Shown: positions 11,518-22,154, numbered from the stretch's first letter. The stretch: 38,503 nucleotides of DNA from Bondarzewia mesenterica (GCA_004802705.1 SGPL01000327.1:1-38503); one strand, 5' to 3'. A program made the numbers and translations. Notes: generated by a model from the sequence alone, not told the origin.

Positions 11518-12023
11518 GCAAGCGCTGGTAAACTGCCACAGAGATTCATGCGAAATCGTGGAAAGTTCACGCAAGTGGCACTAGTGGGAGAGTTCTCCAG
11601 CGTCATCCATGCTGCGGTGTTCGCTGTCTTTGGAGGACCGTAGCGGCATGTGATGAGGAAGACGATCCCCGGAACAATTTCCGCAGCATCCATCAAAGCC
11701 GAATGCATAGTCTGCGCATAGCTGCACACCATCGGGTGCATGCAGCACTACTCTAATGTTTGCCGATTCGGACAGACATGGACTGTCCATGGGGTAGAAG
11801 AGCCTGAGAAGGTTAAGAGTTCACCTGTTTTCTGTTACGCATATGAGAGAAACGCTGCTAACAAAATCCTCGTGATAGTTCGTAGCCACGAACGGCATGG
11901 AAGATACTGGTTGCGCAGTGAACATCTCGTTGAAGGCATGCGATGCTTTGCCTCGAAAGGGGGACCTGCACTGCGAATAGATGTCTGTGAGGAGGTGTCT
12001 GACTGATCAGTAGATACTCGCAT
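11518..12023 (-). pseudogene. BTB/POZ gene copy D, degenerate copy of the gene at 6370-7430
   Basis: The start is nearly identical to copy B (MRVSTDQSDTSSQTSIRSAG, then PPF). Against copy B, 70 bases are missing at 11952/11953, between gctttgcc and tcgaaagg. This removes the DADVII strand and shifts the frame. Later segments still match in other frames: DSPCLSESANIRVVLHA against DSPDLSELASIRMVLHA, and KTANTAAWM in both. Homology fades near 11518, so the C-terminal CxxC half is gone. The gene cannot make a BTB fold. Confidence 0.8.
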
Positions 12024-12481
12024 GGCTAGGAACTTGATAGCAGTGGGCCCTGCGCACTGCGGTGTGGATAAAATTCCTATTGCATGTGAAAAAACTGAGG
12101 TTCTTTCCCTTCGGAGAGCGCTTAGACCACAAATAAGTCAACCAGCCATTGTGAAGTGGAAAAAGACAGCGATCCGAGAAGAAAAGAAGACAACGCGGGA
12201 CTAGGTTAGGGTCCGCCAGCAGCGAGCAGCGAGCCGCGGAGAACAAGTTTGTATCCTCGGATCCAGACTAAGAACGACTACGGCTAGCTACGGCTGCCCA
12301 TTTTGTTGGTCGTCTACAAACATCTATGGTCACGATGTGCGTCTACAGCGACAAACTCTGATAATCGATAACAGTAAGTACATAAGGTCCAACGTGTTCC
12401 CAGTAGCCCTTGCCCAAGTCATAAGCGCATCCCTCTTCACTGTTTTCCCTCGTTCTCCCTACTGACCCCACATACTGTACG

Positions 12482-13497
12482 ATGTCTGACTTAGATCAGA
12501 TGTCCAACTCAGATCAGATGTCCACCCCAATATTAGACCACTTCGGTCCTCCATTTGACGATGCTGACGCTGACGTTATCCTCCAATCCTGCGATCGCGT
12601 GGATTTCCACGTATACAAGAATATCCTCGCAAAAGCCTCCCCATTCTTCCGAGACATGTTCTCCATCCCACAGCCAAAAAACGACACTGCCGCCCTTCCC
12701 GTTATACCAGTCTCTGAAGATATGCGCACTCTCGCGCATCTGCTTAAGCTGTGCTATCCCATCGACGAGCCCGATTTCTCCTTTCTGGAAACGATGGGCG
12801 CCGTGCTTGCCGCAGCGAAGAAATACGAGATGACTCGCGCATACAAAGTGACCAGTCGTGCATTTACCCAGTCCCCATTGCTCACAAGGCATCCTGTGAG
12901 GGCATTCGGGATTGCGTGTAGGTTCCTACTGGAAGAAGAAACACGAATTGCAGCACGGGAGTGCCTCAAAAAGCCATTGAGTCTGGAGGATCTCAACAGC
13001 GATTTACAATTCGTTGAAGGCCGCGCGTTGTACCAGCTCTGGCTGTATCATCGAGAGTGCGCGCGAGTCACTCAAGGCCTCACGGAGGAATTCATCTGGA
13101 TAGGACGCAGGGATGGCCAGGTTTGGAATTGGGCAAGTCCAATTCATCCGGCTGGGAGCTGCGGGGTCAAGGTCATCCGCGTTGCAAGTAACGAGGATTG
13201 GAATGCTCGTCAGTGGTGGTCTAGCTACATGGAGCGAGCTGGATCGGCTCTGCAAATGACGCCTTCCGCTTTGGCGGTCACTTCTTCATCCTTGTTAATG
13301 CCATCGATTGAAACCGCGAACAATTGTACTTATTGCCGCACGTTTGCTCTGGAGACTCTGATGGCGTTCAGCCAAGTTCTGGCCCAGGAAGTCGAGCGGC
13401 GCACATCTCAGGTCAGTTTTTTTTAAATTCAAATTCGGGAGATCAGACTTCTAACTGTGGGTCACATATACAGATTCAACTCGACATCCCGTTTTGA
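12482..13497 (+). CDS. BTB/POZ domain protein, copy E (intact)
   Basis: The spliced product is 317 residues. Intron 13412-13473 (GTCAGT...ACAG, phase 0) joins ERRTSQ to the last exon IQLDIPF, the same terminal exon design as the copy at 9882 (VELKITF). Without splicing the frame stops at 13426. The BTB domain is at about residues 19-125: HFGPPFDDADADVILQS, FHVYKNILAKASPFFRDMF, SIPQP, then LLKLCYPIDEPDF and an AAKKYEMTRAYKV helix. The C-terminal half contains LYQLWLYHRECARV, WIGRRDGQVWNWAS, and CTYCR followed by the FSQVLAQEVERR helix. The two Met-Ser-rich N-terminal repeats (LDQMSNSDQMS) are a local duplication. Function is unknown beyond BTB-mediated interaction. The 3' half is duplicated in inverted orientation at 14033-14538. 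Confidence 0.82.
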
Positions 13498-13501
13498 TGG
13501 G

Positions 13502-14032
13502 CAAAGGTTTTGGTCGAACTTGAACAAACCGAGTACATCACTACCGGCCGGTATGTCCACGATTCGTTCTAAAATAGTGTTCCTGACTAAATAGATGAAA
13601 AACGCATGTCTGGTTTACAGTATCATGTGCGATAGGTTTGATGGCGGGTTTCTTGAGGGTAAAATTCATCTGGCAAAAGGTATTTATTATAGGGTATATG
13701 GACGGGGCGGCTGGTCTGTCGAGATGTGGGTGACGACGTCTTACTACAGTTTGGAATCTTGTCCTTTCACTATCTGCTCTCTACTTACGAGTCACTCGAT
13801 TGTAACTTGACGCACATCATGATTGTCTTCTCATCTCAGGTAATAAATCGCATGTTGGATGCAGCAATTGTCGGATATGCCTTAGCCCTGATTTGGATGC
13901 CGCCTCGAGTCTCGACGTCTATTCAATGTATTTACTTGAATTCAAACATGCATTTTACCATTACCAGTCAAGAAGCGGCGAACATGCGCACTAATTACTG
14001 AGTCAATTTGCCCAACTAAACAGAGCATCGCC
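13502..14032. other. Loop between the inverted repeat arms
   Basis: I see nothing functional. The sequence is AT-richer than its flanks and has only short open frames without motifs. Confidence 0.5.
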
Positions 14033-14538
14033 CCCATCAAAATGGGATGTCGAGTTGAATCTGGACATGCGATGCATAGTCAGAAGTTTGACCTCCCGAA
14101 TTTGATTAGAAAAGAAACTGACCTGAGATATGCACCGGTCAACTTCCTGGGCCAGAACTTGGCTGAATGCCATCAGAGTCTCCAGAGCAAATGCGCGGCA
14201 ATAATTACAATTGTTCACGGTTTCAATTGAGGGCATCAACAAGGATGAAGAAGTGACCGCCGAAGTGGAAGGCGTCGTTTTCAGAGCCGATCCAGCTCGC
14301 TCCATGTAGCTAGACCACCACTGGCGAGCATTCCAATCCTCGTTACTTGCAACGCGGATGACCTTGACCCCGCAGCTCCCAGCCGGATGAATTGGACTTG
14401 CCCAATTCCAAACCTGGCCATCCCTGCGTCCTATCCAGATGAATTCCTCCGTGAGGCCTTGAGTGACTCGCGCGCACTCTCGATGATACAGCCAGAGCTG
14501 GTACAACGCGCGGCCTTCAACGAATTGTAAATCGCTGT
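14033..14538 (-). pseudogene. Truncated BTB-gene copy F (C-terminal half only)
   Basis: This arm encodes the C-terminal half of the BTB gene at 12482: YQLWLYHRECARVTQGL, then WNWASPIHPAGS, CNYCRAFALETL and FSQVLAQEVDRCISQ. It includes the same terminal intron and a spliced end close to IQLDIPF. The whole BTB domain is absent, and homology stops abruptly at 14538, where unrelated coding sequence on the other strand begins. A start Met at 14506 exists only because TTG became ATG, so expression as a protein is doubtful. Confidence 0.8.
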
Positions 14539-14539
14539 C

Positions 14540-15345
14540 GATTCATTCTGGCTGTACGTAGACGGCGGTTGGAGCGGAAAACAGAACAAATTCGAAACTG
14601 TCTTCGAAAAGACTAAGGCCACCGCTATCACTATCGCTCCATCGAAAGCTCTCTTCAGATCTCTTTGGACCGCTACCATCCAAGGTGCCAAGAATCTCAT
14701 GCAGTCTCATCGCACGAGAGGCACCAGCATGCCAAACTCATTGATCCCCGACAACATAACCGCCATTAAAGTCCGTCACTCCATCTTTCAGGTAAGCTCA
14801 TTCGTATAAGCGTTGTCAACAGAATACTCACGCAGCAACCACAGAAACTGACTGCGGAAGATTTCATTATGGAACAAGAATATCTCAAAGGTAGTCCTTG
14901 ATCGATACCAGTAACAATCACTGATCCGTATCTCACAGAATCTGCTGATGAACAATTTCGAATGGAAAACTGGACTCTCAAGAACAAAGATGTCAAAACC
15001 GACCTCGACAAACTCATCCATGAAAATGAAAAAGACCAACCCGATATGCCAAAATACCTTGGCCGCATTATTCCCGTCTTCAACATGGACGGCTCCCTCG
15101 TGTTCCCGAATGAATTCGAAGCAGCTCTACGTGGTGCCATTGTCGAAATCGCTGCCACTATCACGCACGATGTATTTACGAATGCCGCTAAACCGACAGA
15201 TAACTATTATGCAGACATCCGCTATATCACGATTCTACAACGTCCACCACGCACACCCGAATCACCCTCGAAGAAGAGAGGGTTCACAGCACTGGCCCAT
15301 TTACAAGGCAAGAAGATCCTCCGCACTACTGCGGACTCCGACTGA
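14540..15345 (+). pseudogene. 5'-truncated gene of unknown family
   Basis: Three exons join cleanly: 14540-14791, 14845-14890 and 14939-15345, with GT-AG introns of 53 and 48 bp, ending at a TGA. The reading starts directly at the edge of the inverted BTB copy (VDSFWLYVDGGWSGKQNK) without a Met, so the 5' part appears cut away. The rest is a plausible soluble alpha/beta protein: APSKALFRSLWTATIQGAK, ENWTLKNKDVKTDLDKL, VFNMDGSLVFPNEFEAAL, RGAIVEIAATITHDVF and a basic C-terminus (SPSKKRGFTALAHLQGKKI). I do not recognise the family. The preserved introns and clean 3' end suggest the truncation is recent. Confidence 0.55.
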
Positions 15346-15869
15346 TGCACTGGCTTTCTCGGTACGCTCATTGCTACCATTAACGCACATCTTATACTCA
15401 TTCTACCATTAATCCGCACAGAAAACTATGCCAATTTTCTCATACTGTGAATTCTGATTACTTCTGTACTTCTACGACATGCAATCTGTGAATTTTTCTC
15501 CGCCATCTCAGACCGTATTACTTATCCCTCTGTACGATAACAACCTTGATGATCTCTTACCGAATGATGCCTTGACACCAATCAACAAGAGGGAATATTT
15601 CAAACGGCTTTCTCGCACAAAACCTTACACAAAACCGCAAACTAGAAAAACTTACACTAAATGAATGACACCTTGCATCAAAAAGGAAATAGCATCCGAG
15701 CAAGCTGCTCCGCCGCCGCCGGCGGCGCTTCTCGAGTGAGCGCGTCTGGTGGATAAAAAATCCGACCTCCAGCCCCGGATCGACGTGTGGCTGGTAGATT
15801 ACAACCGGCAACTACCCAACCGGTCTCAGAAAAAGGTGCGATTTACTGGTGGACCGACACCCGACCTTA
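15346..15869. other. Intergenic DNA upstream of the alcohol oxidase gene
   Basis: No gene is supported. A GC-rich self-complementary stretch (gccgccggcggc) lies near 15715-15727. The 3' part belongs to the alcohol oxidase promoter. Confidence 0.5.
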
Positions 15870-15887
15870 CCCCCTATTATCAGGGGG
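15870..15887. promoter_or_regulatory. CCCCCT-N6-AGGGGG inverted repeat upstream of alcohol oxidase
   Basis: A perfect inverted repeat, CCCCCT (15870-15875) and AGGGGG (15882-15887), flanks ATTATC, about 145 bp before the ATG. Each half contains the stress-response-element core (CCCCT/AGGGG) recognised by C2H2 zinc-finger factors of the Msn2/4 type. Methanol-oxidase promoters in yeasts are also bound by a C2H2 factor (Mxr1) at CYCC cores. The site is seen directly; its role is inferred. Confidence 0.45.
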
Positions 15888-15973
15888 CCTAGTCTCCGAG
15901 TGGCAGGATGTAAACACTTCCTTCAACCTTCGTAACTCAGGATATCCATGTCTGACAATTGATGCATGATACT

Positions 15974-15980
15974 TATATAA
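15974..15980 (+). promoter_or_regulatory. TATA box of the alcohol oxidase gene
   Basis: TATATAA lies 52 bases before the predicted ATG at 16032. This is a consensus TATA element at a plausible spacing for a strongly expressed, regulated gene. Confidence 0.6.
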
Positions 15981-16031
15981 TGCATGCGCTTTCGTCCTGT
16001 CCCGTCTACCGCCTCTTTAGTATTGCGCAAC

Positions 16032-18899
16032 ATGTCTTTCACATCCAGCGTCGAAGCCGAGTATGATATCATCATCGCTGGAGGCGCGTTTCTCCAGTCT
16101 GTTCGAGTTTTCCCGTACGACTCTGACGCCCGTATGCGTTCTTTAGGTGGCACAGCTGGCTGCGTGATCGCTGGCCGCCTCGCCTCTGCCTCGCCGGACC
16201 TCAGGATTCTCGTCCTTGAAGCGGGTCCTCCTACCAAGGACGTGCTTACTCACATACAGCCAGCCCGTTACCTCTCTCACCTTGCGCCCACCTCCACGAC
16301 CGTGCAATTCCATGTTGGTAACAAGTCGGAGGCGCTCGCAGGCAGACAGCTCGTCGTGATGTCTGGTCAATGCCTTGGTGGAGGCTCCAGTGTGAACTGT
16401 GCCTTGTTTCCTCTATGTAGTTGTATTCTTACCATTTCGAAACGTTCATCCAGTCCAGATGTATACCCGCGGAAGCGCATCTGACTACGATGCCTGGGAC
16501 CAAATTTTTCAGAATCCTGGATGGGGTTTCACAGATCTCATTTCTCTCTTCAAGAAGGTTGTTTCAACTATATCCTCTCCGACCCGGATTTCCTCGATCT
16601 GACGTGGGTTTGGTAGACTGAGACATATCAAGTCAGACCAGGTGCTCCCAACCATGGATATTCCGGGTGAACATCCTCTTCTCATTTATAAGGTCGCCGA
16701 CATTTTTAACTCGACCGCAGACCGCTGAAGGTTTCCTATGGCGGTACTTACACCAATGTCGGGGAGCAATTTCTTGAGGTTGTGGGTCAGGTGGACAAAG
16801 AGCGCACCATTGGCGATGGACTTGATGCAAACGATTTCAACTCGGTGAACGTCTACAATGTGAGCATGCCTCTGTGTTGCCGCTTGGTTGCCGCCAAATT
16901 GCTCACTGAAGATTTCGCTTGTTGCATCCGACAGCGATGGGCAAAGTAAGTGGCCGACAGTCACTCGATCGAGACTGAGTATGAGAGGATCTCTTTGAAG
17001 GTGGATCGACGAGAAGACGGGAAAACGCTCGGACGTTCCACATCATTTCATCTACGATCAAGAGGGCACCAACAATCTCCACGTCGTCACAGGCATTTGC
17101 GTCAAGCGCGTTATCTTCCAGTTGCGTACCTCTTTGTTTCCGTGATAACGCTGATAACACACTCTCAACTTGACTATTACGTTTGTCCGATAAAACAGAG
17201 GCGATCGCGCTACTGGGGTCGAATTTCAATGGAACACTCGTATCGTTCCCTCTGCCGATATAGATATGCACACTGTGAGCGCCAAGCGGATGGTAGTAGT
17301 GTCGGCTGGGGCATTTGGCTCTCCGGCAATTCTCGAGCGATCGGGCATCAGAGCCCCATTCATTCTTAATAAGTTTGGAATCCCGCGAGTGGCTGACCTG
17401 GAGGGGGTTGGAGAGTCCTACCAGGGTACGGCATGGTTTAGGTTTTCATAGGCTGCAAGTATATGAAGTGAACACATTTATAGACCACAATGTCGTGTTC
17501 ACACCGTACATCGCGGCTTCCGACGCCGACTCACTAGATGCTATCATTAGGAATGAGACAGATGAGGTCTCACGTATGTAGTCGTAGTCCGGCTCATTCA
17601 TTTCCTGGATTTCTTCTACTTGACGTGTTGCTCATGTTGACCCTGATTTTCATCTTGGGCCCTGTAGTGACTTCGGGCCAGTGGTTCAAGGATGGGAATG
17701 GTCTAATGGCCAGCAAGTATGTCTCGTTGCTGTATACGATGCGTTCTTAAATCGGTGACTATGACTTCGCAGCGGCATTGATGCTGGTATGAAGATGCGT
17801 CCATCGGCGGACGAACTTCGTGAATGGGGTCCGGAATTCAAAAGACGGTGGGACATCGAGTTCGCTGACAAGCCTGTCATATTGATTGGCCTGGGGTCGA
17901 TGTGCGTGTCGCATACTGTTGGCTCTCAAGACACAAATCCCTCATATGTTTCTTGGCCCGTTTTACAGGCTGCTTGGCAATGCTGCGCTGATGGAGCCAC
18001 GAAAGTACTACAGTGTCGCCTATTTCAACCTGTATCCAGCCGCACGTGGACACGTCCACGTTACTTCTGCAGAAGACGTTGCCGCGTGTTTGGATTTCAA
18101 GGACGGATATCTCGAAGAGTGTGTTTTCTTTGATGCTTTCCGTTTATCGACTACTCATTTCCGCACCCTTGTCGTCGCTCTTGTCTCTGACAGTATCGCC
18201 GATGTCAAGCCCCTCGTCTGGGGGTACAAGTTCACGTGCGAGATCGCGCGTCGCATGCCTGCCTTCCGTGGCAAATGTGCGCCGCTGCATTCCAAGTTCC
18301 CAAAAGGCAGCAACGCCGCGCTTGTCGAAGATGGCATGCCTTTTCCTTTGGACACGCCGAAGGTCGTCTACAGCAGCGAAGACGATGAGGCGATCGAAAA
18401 ATATATCCGAGGCATCAATGAGTTGAAGCAGAGCCGTGTGTGATTCCACCCTCTCATGGACTGAATTTCGGTGGCAGTTGCGACATGCTGGCATTCGGTT
18501 CATCTGTCACCTTGCTTTGCAGGATCTGGGATCTGACGTGAACCTTGCAGCTTGGCACATGTGCCATGAAACCTCGTGGGGAAGGCGGCGTTGTTGATCC
18601 CAAGTTGAGCGTCTATGGTACCAAAGGGTTGAAGGTCGCTGGTGAGTTGCCTTCGGCACATCTCAACCCTTTTCAGATGCCCATGATTGCTCCTAGACAT
18701 GTCTATCTGTCCGGGGAATGTCGGCGGTGTAAGAGCTTCGCGAATGTTCCAGTGGAAATTCTGGCCACTGATCAGTTCTGTTCCTTGGCTCCAGAATACT
18801 TACTCAACCGCACTCGTCATTGGCGAGAATGCGGTGATCATCGTCAGCGAAGACCTTAGGACCAAGAGTGAAATGTTTCGTTTTCTTTTTCTCATCTGA
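16032..18899 (+). CDS. AOX: Alcohol (methanol) oxidase, GMC family AA3_3
   Basis: Seventeen exons join into 620 in-frame codons that follow yeast AOX1 from end to end. Landmarks: the FAD-binding AGGGTAGCVIAGRLA, LGGGSSVNF then MYTRGSASDYDAW, KKTETYQ, RWAKWIDEKTGKRSDV, VVSAGAFGSPAILERSG, FADKPV, catalytic His in CWHSLGTCAMKP (18492-18494), LKVADMSICPGNVGG, and catalytic Asn in NTYSTALVIGEN (18795-18797). The enzyme oxidises methanol or other short alcohols to aldehyde with release of H2O2; in wood decayers this feeds Fenton chemistry. Introns: 16084-16146 (GC donor), 16399-16453, 16558-16616, 16667-16720, 16860-16934, 16946-17000, 17121-17198, 17426-17483, 17574-17667, 17717-17772, 17902-17968, 18119-18193, 18436-18477, 18498-18550, 18642-18696 and 18729-18794. 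Exon 6 is 11 bp and exon 14 is 20 bp. The predicted C-terminus (SEDLRTKSEM, then FRFLFLI) is shorter than in yeast and lacks a PTS1. A last 33-bp intron (18872-18904) is a weak alternative. Confidence 0.88.
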
Positions 18900-21800
18900 A
18901 GTCGCAGAAATTATTCTCAAGGGCTATATGCCTGAATGTCTGTCGTGGAGATTAACCAGATTTTAAGACACGTAAAGACGCCCTTGCAGATGGTCGAGAT
19001 CCTAGCAGTGTTGGAAATTTACGTTAAGTTCTATCCTGTATGTAGCATATGACCGAATCCTGAATCTGAACTTCAAAGGGAGGGAGGACTCATCCGGAAT
19101 GTGGCAATGGACTCAAACAATTTCAGTGCATCAGGCACTTTGGCAGCATCAACCGAGCCAGTAATGTTCCTCGCATAATTACAGGAAATCACCATACCTT
19201 GACGAGATTTCTCATTTTTCTGATACAAGCACGCTGTTTGGTGTAGTACGGTGCAACCAATATCATAGATCACCATCGTCGGCACGAAAGCAGTGATCGC
19301 CCTAGATGTTGTTCATGTTTGCATATGTGTTTTTAAACAAACAGTTTCGGACCTTCAGGCACTTCAGTGAGCTTCTTCGATCTGCTCCAAACCTTCCATT
19401 TAATTCAATCCTCACCGGGCCTCAAGGCCTCACCATCTAATGCCGTCGTACCATTGCTTTTGTTCCATCTGTGTCATTAGCGACGTCAACCGTGGGTAGG
19501 TGTTTCAGTATCACTGCAATGCCCTGTCTCCTGGGTACCAACCCGTAATTGCCATTCTAATAGGAGCGCTTATACTCACCGTTACCAGTCCTCCGGGGGC
19601 AGATTCAGGCATTATCATACGCACTTTCGATGCAACACCCGCCCAGGAATGTTGCTTCACACCACCCCTTAAGATATTCTCCGCATGGACGCCTGTACAC
19701 GGGGGGACCCTGGCAAGCCTGGTAAAAGCCTGCCTCTCCCAGTCATCATACATATAATCATGTTCCAACATAAACACGGAAGCGATGGGCGCAATGCTAC
19801 GCAGGCTCGAACGCTTGCTGCTTGCATGTGGCACTTGGAAAATTGCCTATACACCCAAGTTCCAATCTCATGTCACTTTCATGATGGGATTGGACGGGCT
19901 AAATCCTTGGCGCTATGTTGTGAAGACACTGCCATAATTATTCCAGTGTATTCGTATAGCAAAATGCTGGAAAGGGTAACTTGACAAAGATTTGAATCTA
20001 AGCCGGGCTTATGTTCTGACCCAGGTGAACGAGGAGAAAGATGAATATGTTTACCCTATGATACGCGCGGTAGTTTACTTCTGTGGATATCGTGAGCCCC
20101 GATGGCAAGCATTGTTTCGTTAATGCAACCGTAAGTTTTCGCCTCAATCATGTCAATTGTTCGCATCGATATCCCATGACACTACAGACGAGCACGATCG
20201 CTCAATTCTGCATGTTGGATTTTGGGATGGAGATCTGCGAGCTTGCTTTGAATGCCTCCTCTTTTGAGACGCTCGCGCGCGAGAGGATGATCCTCAATAT
20301 CCTTATAACAGGACCTTCCACACATCGTTCCCGTCTCCGCTCATCCCCGTCCCCAGTGCCGTCTATCAATTCTCTTCCGATAGCGTTCTGGATGTGCGGT
20401 CATTCTTGTGGAGGTCGAAGCTGATTGGCACATTCGACGTGGCTGAGCAAGTTGCTGTGCATTTGCTGGCGTTCTCTTGTGCGAGGGATTCGCTACAGAC
20501 ATTTGAATTTTTATGTGGTGATAGGTCTAGTGGAGAGGTTCATCTTGGATGTACTGTCGATTGGTGGCAGGACAGTGCACGAGATACGTTAGGTATGGGT
20601 TTCTCCATCCTCTGGGTCGCTTGGTATGATACACTGAACGGCAGAGTACGTGGCTAAAGTTGTGGGAGAGGGATGGGATACGGTGAGGGTGATGAGGCTT
20701 GGACGGGAGAATGCGCGGATGATGTTGCGAGGACCTAGAGTCTGGATATGGGGCGCTGAGTTACATATCTTTGCAAGCAGAATACAAGGACGTCGGACGA
20801 CTACTACCGGGGCCACCACGGGTTTGCAATGGCTCTCCATGTCTCGCGGGGCCGAGAGAGCATCTCGGGAGATCTCGGGTCGTCTAAGCCCGCGCATCTC
20901 CATTTCATTCTTCACTTGGTCACGTAGCAGGCTCGAGTGGGAATGCTCAGGGCAGAATGGGTCGAAAATGTCCGCGACGGTGTGTGTTCGACCGAGCCAG
21001 CTCCCGGTTTGGTGCCAGTATTTAAGACTAACAGTCAGGACGCCACGGCAGCTCAGCATTGCGTGCGTCGCGGTGTCCGCATTCCAACCGCACATCAGGG
21101 GCTGAGCATTCTCAGGAGATCCCGGTGGAGTGATGCCAGGCGATGCCGTGCGCGATCGGGCAATGCATCTCTTGATAATGATTAGGACCATATGGCCGTA
21201 TGCTCACGAGGCCAAGACGCGGCATGCCATCAGTTCCCCGCCCAATCCTAGCTGATGGACAGTCACCAACTTGGGAAGAGGCTCGTCCCGCGAGTGCCAA
21301 CAACGCGTATCCATCAGACGTAGCTGTCTTTTCGAAACGGTAAGTTCTCTGGAGGATACCCACTAAGTTTGATTCGTATTCCCTGTTTATCCTTCCTGAG
21401 CGCAGCGCCTGCCTCTTCTTGCCACTCCGCAGCATGTGTTCTCTGCGGAATTCTGGTCATCATCATCTTAAGAGAATGATCCCCGTCTACCAGGTGCCCC
21501 CTCTCCCCCACCTCGGATCTCCCTGCCCATTCACACCGGAGTCAGCGTCTGCCCAAAATGTCTTCACACCTTCTCTCAGGGTCCATCTTTGAATTCTTCA
21601 ATTCAGCATTTCCCTCAGAACGAGAATAGGCTTGCGAACAATCGAGGCTTTGTGATGTTATAGGCTTAGATCGTGGAACGAGAGAGCAGTGATTGCTTCA
21701 TATACACTGGCACTCTATTGGAGTGACCGCTTGCAAATGACATCTGAGTCTCGTGAGGGTGGTCTGTTTGCTCTTTCCTTGCGGGTGACCCAATCTTTTC

Positions 21801-22136
21801 AACATCATGATTCTCGATCCACGAGGAGCTGATAGATCCAGACGAAGTACAGGGGCGTGACATGCTAATTCCGGTGACGGCGTTCGTCGTAGTCGACGAC
21901 GCGCCTGAAATGCGCGTAGGGCAACAGATTTCATGATTAGCAAGGTCTCGCGAACACGGGCACCCTGCTGGTGCCTTTGATGAAATGGGCCTTGGCATCT
22001 CGCTCGCTTCTATCTACTCAGTTATGCTGATGCTCTTGATTCACGTGCACCTATCGAGGTTCCGACATGAGTACATGTCTTAAGTTTGCCATAATATGAG
22101 TACAGGAGAGCCACCGTACAAGCCTGTCCAGTTTTT
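18900..22136. other. Gene-poor 3.2-kb stretch with possible gene relics
   Basis: I found no gene that can be spliced through. On the minus strand at about 19205-19310 a short reading FVPTMVIYDIGCTVL resembles a YDIGC block of KDZ transposases (weak). On the plus strand 20100-20660 reads in pieces (QFCMLDFGMEI, then YPYNRTFHTSFPSPLIP, FLWRSKLIGTFDVAEQ, LQTFEFLCGDR, VDWWQD) in two frames. A plausible intron at 20131-20188 precedes the first piece. The W-R-GTF-C-QTFEF-C-QD spacing recalls the But2 C-terminal domain, but the frame change argues for a relic. A long minus-strand frame (20589-21191) has no motif. The remainder up to the promoter of the gene at 22155 shows nothing. Confidence 0.3.
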
Positions 22137-22154
22137 ATGTCTATTATCGTCACC

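Larger units (their letters stand above)
9000..12250. repeat. Segmental duplication block 2 (BTB pair 2 with its upstream DNA)
   Basis: This is the counterpart of 3940-7690. Upstream strings such as gtggccagcgcgcat (about 9012, compare about 3944) and catcggggtg are shared. The plus-strand gene 9882-11030 matches the relic at 4674, and the minus-strand relic 11518-12023 matches the gene at 6370-7430. The region beyond that start (12024-12250, shared ggaacttgatag and gtcaaccagccattgt) also matches 7431-7690. Confidence 0.7.
12996..14538. repeat. Inverted repeat: two 506-bp arms (12996-13501 and 14033-14538)
   Basis: The 3' half of the BTB gene at 12482 reappears in reverse complement 531 bases downstream. 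Both arms begin at acagcgatttacaattcg and end at tgatggg, and each is 506 bases by my count. Comparing translations, about nine residues of 140 differ, with near identity at the DNA level. The loop 13502-14032 holds no recognisable gene. The duplication covers coding sequence, the last intron and the stop codon. Confidence 0.88.

Noticed and set aside
15711..15727. GC-rich palindrome gccgccggcggc
   Set aside because: Short CCG/CGG palindromes arise easily in GC-rich DNA, and nothing ties it to a gene or terminator.
20589..21191. A 200-codon minus-strand open frame
   Set aside because: It has no recognisable motif, its composition is irregular, and no splice-consistent extension was found.
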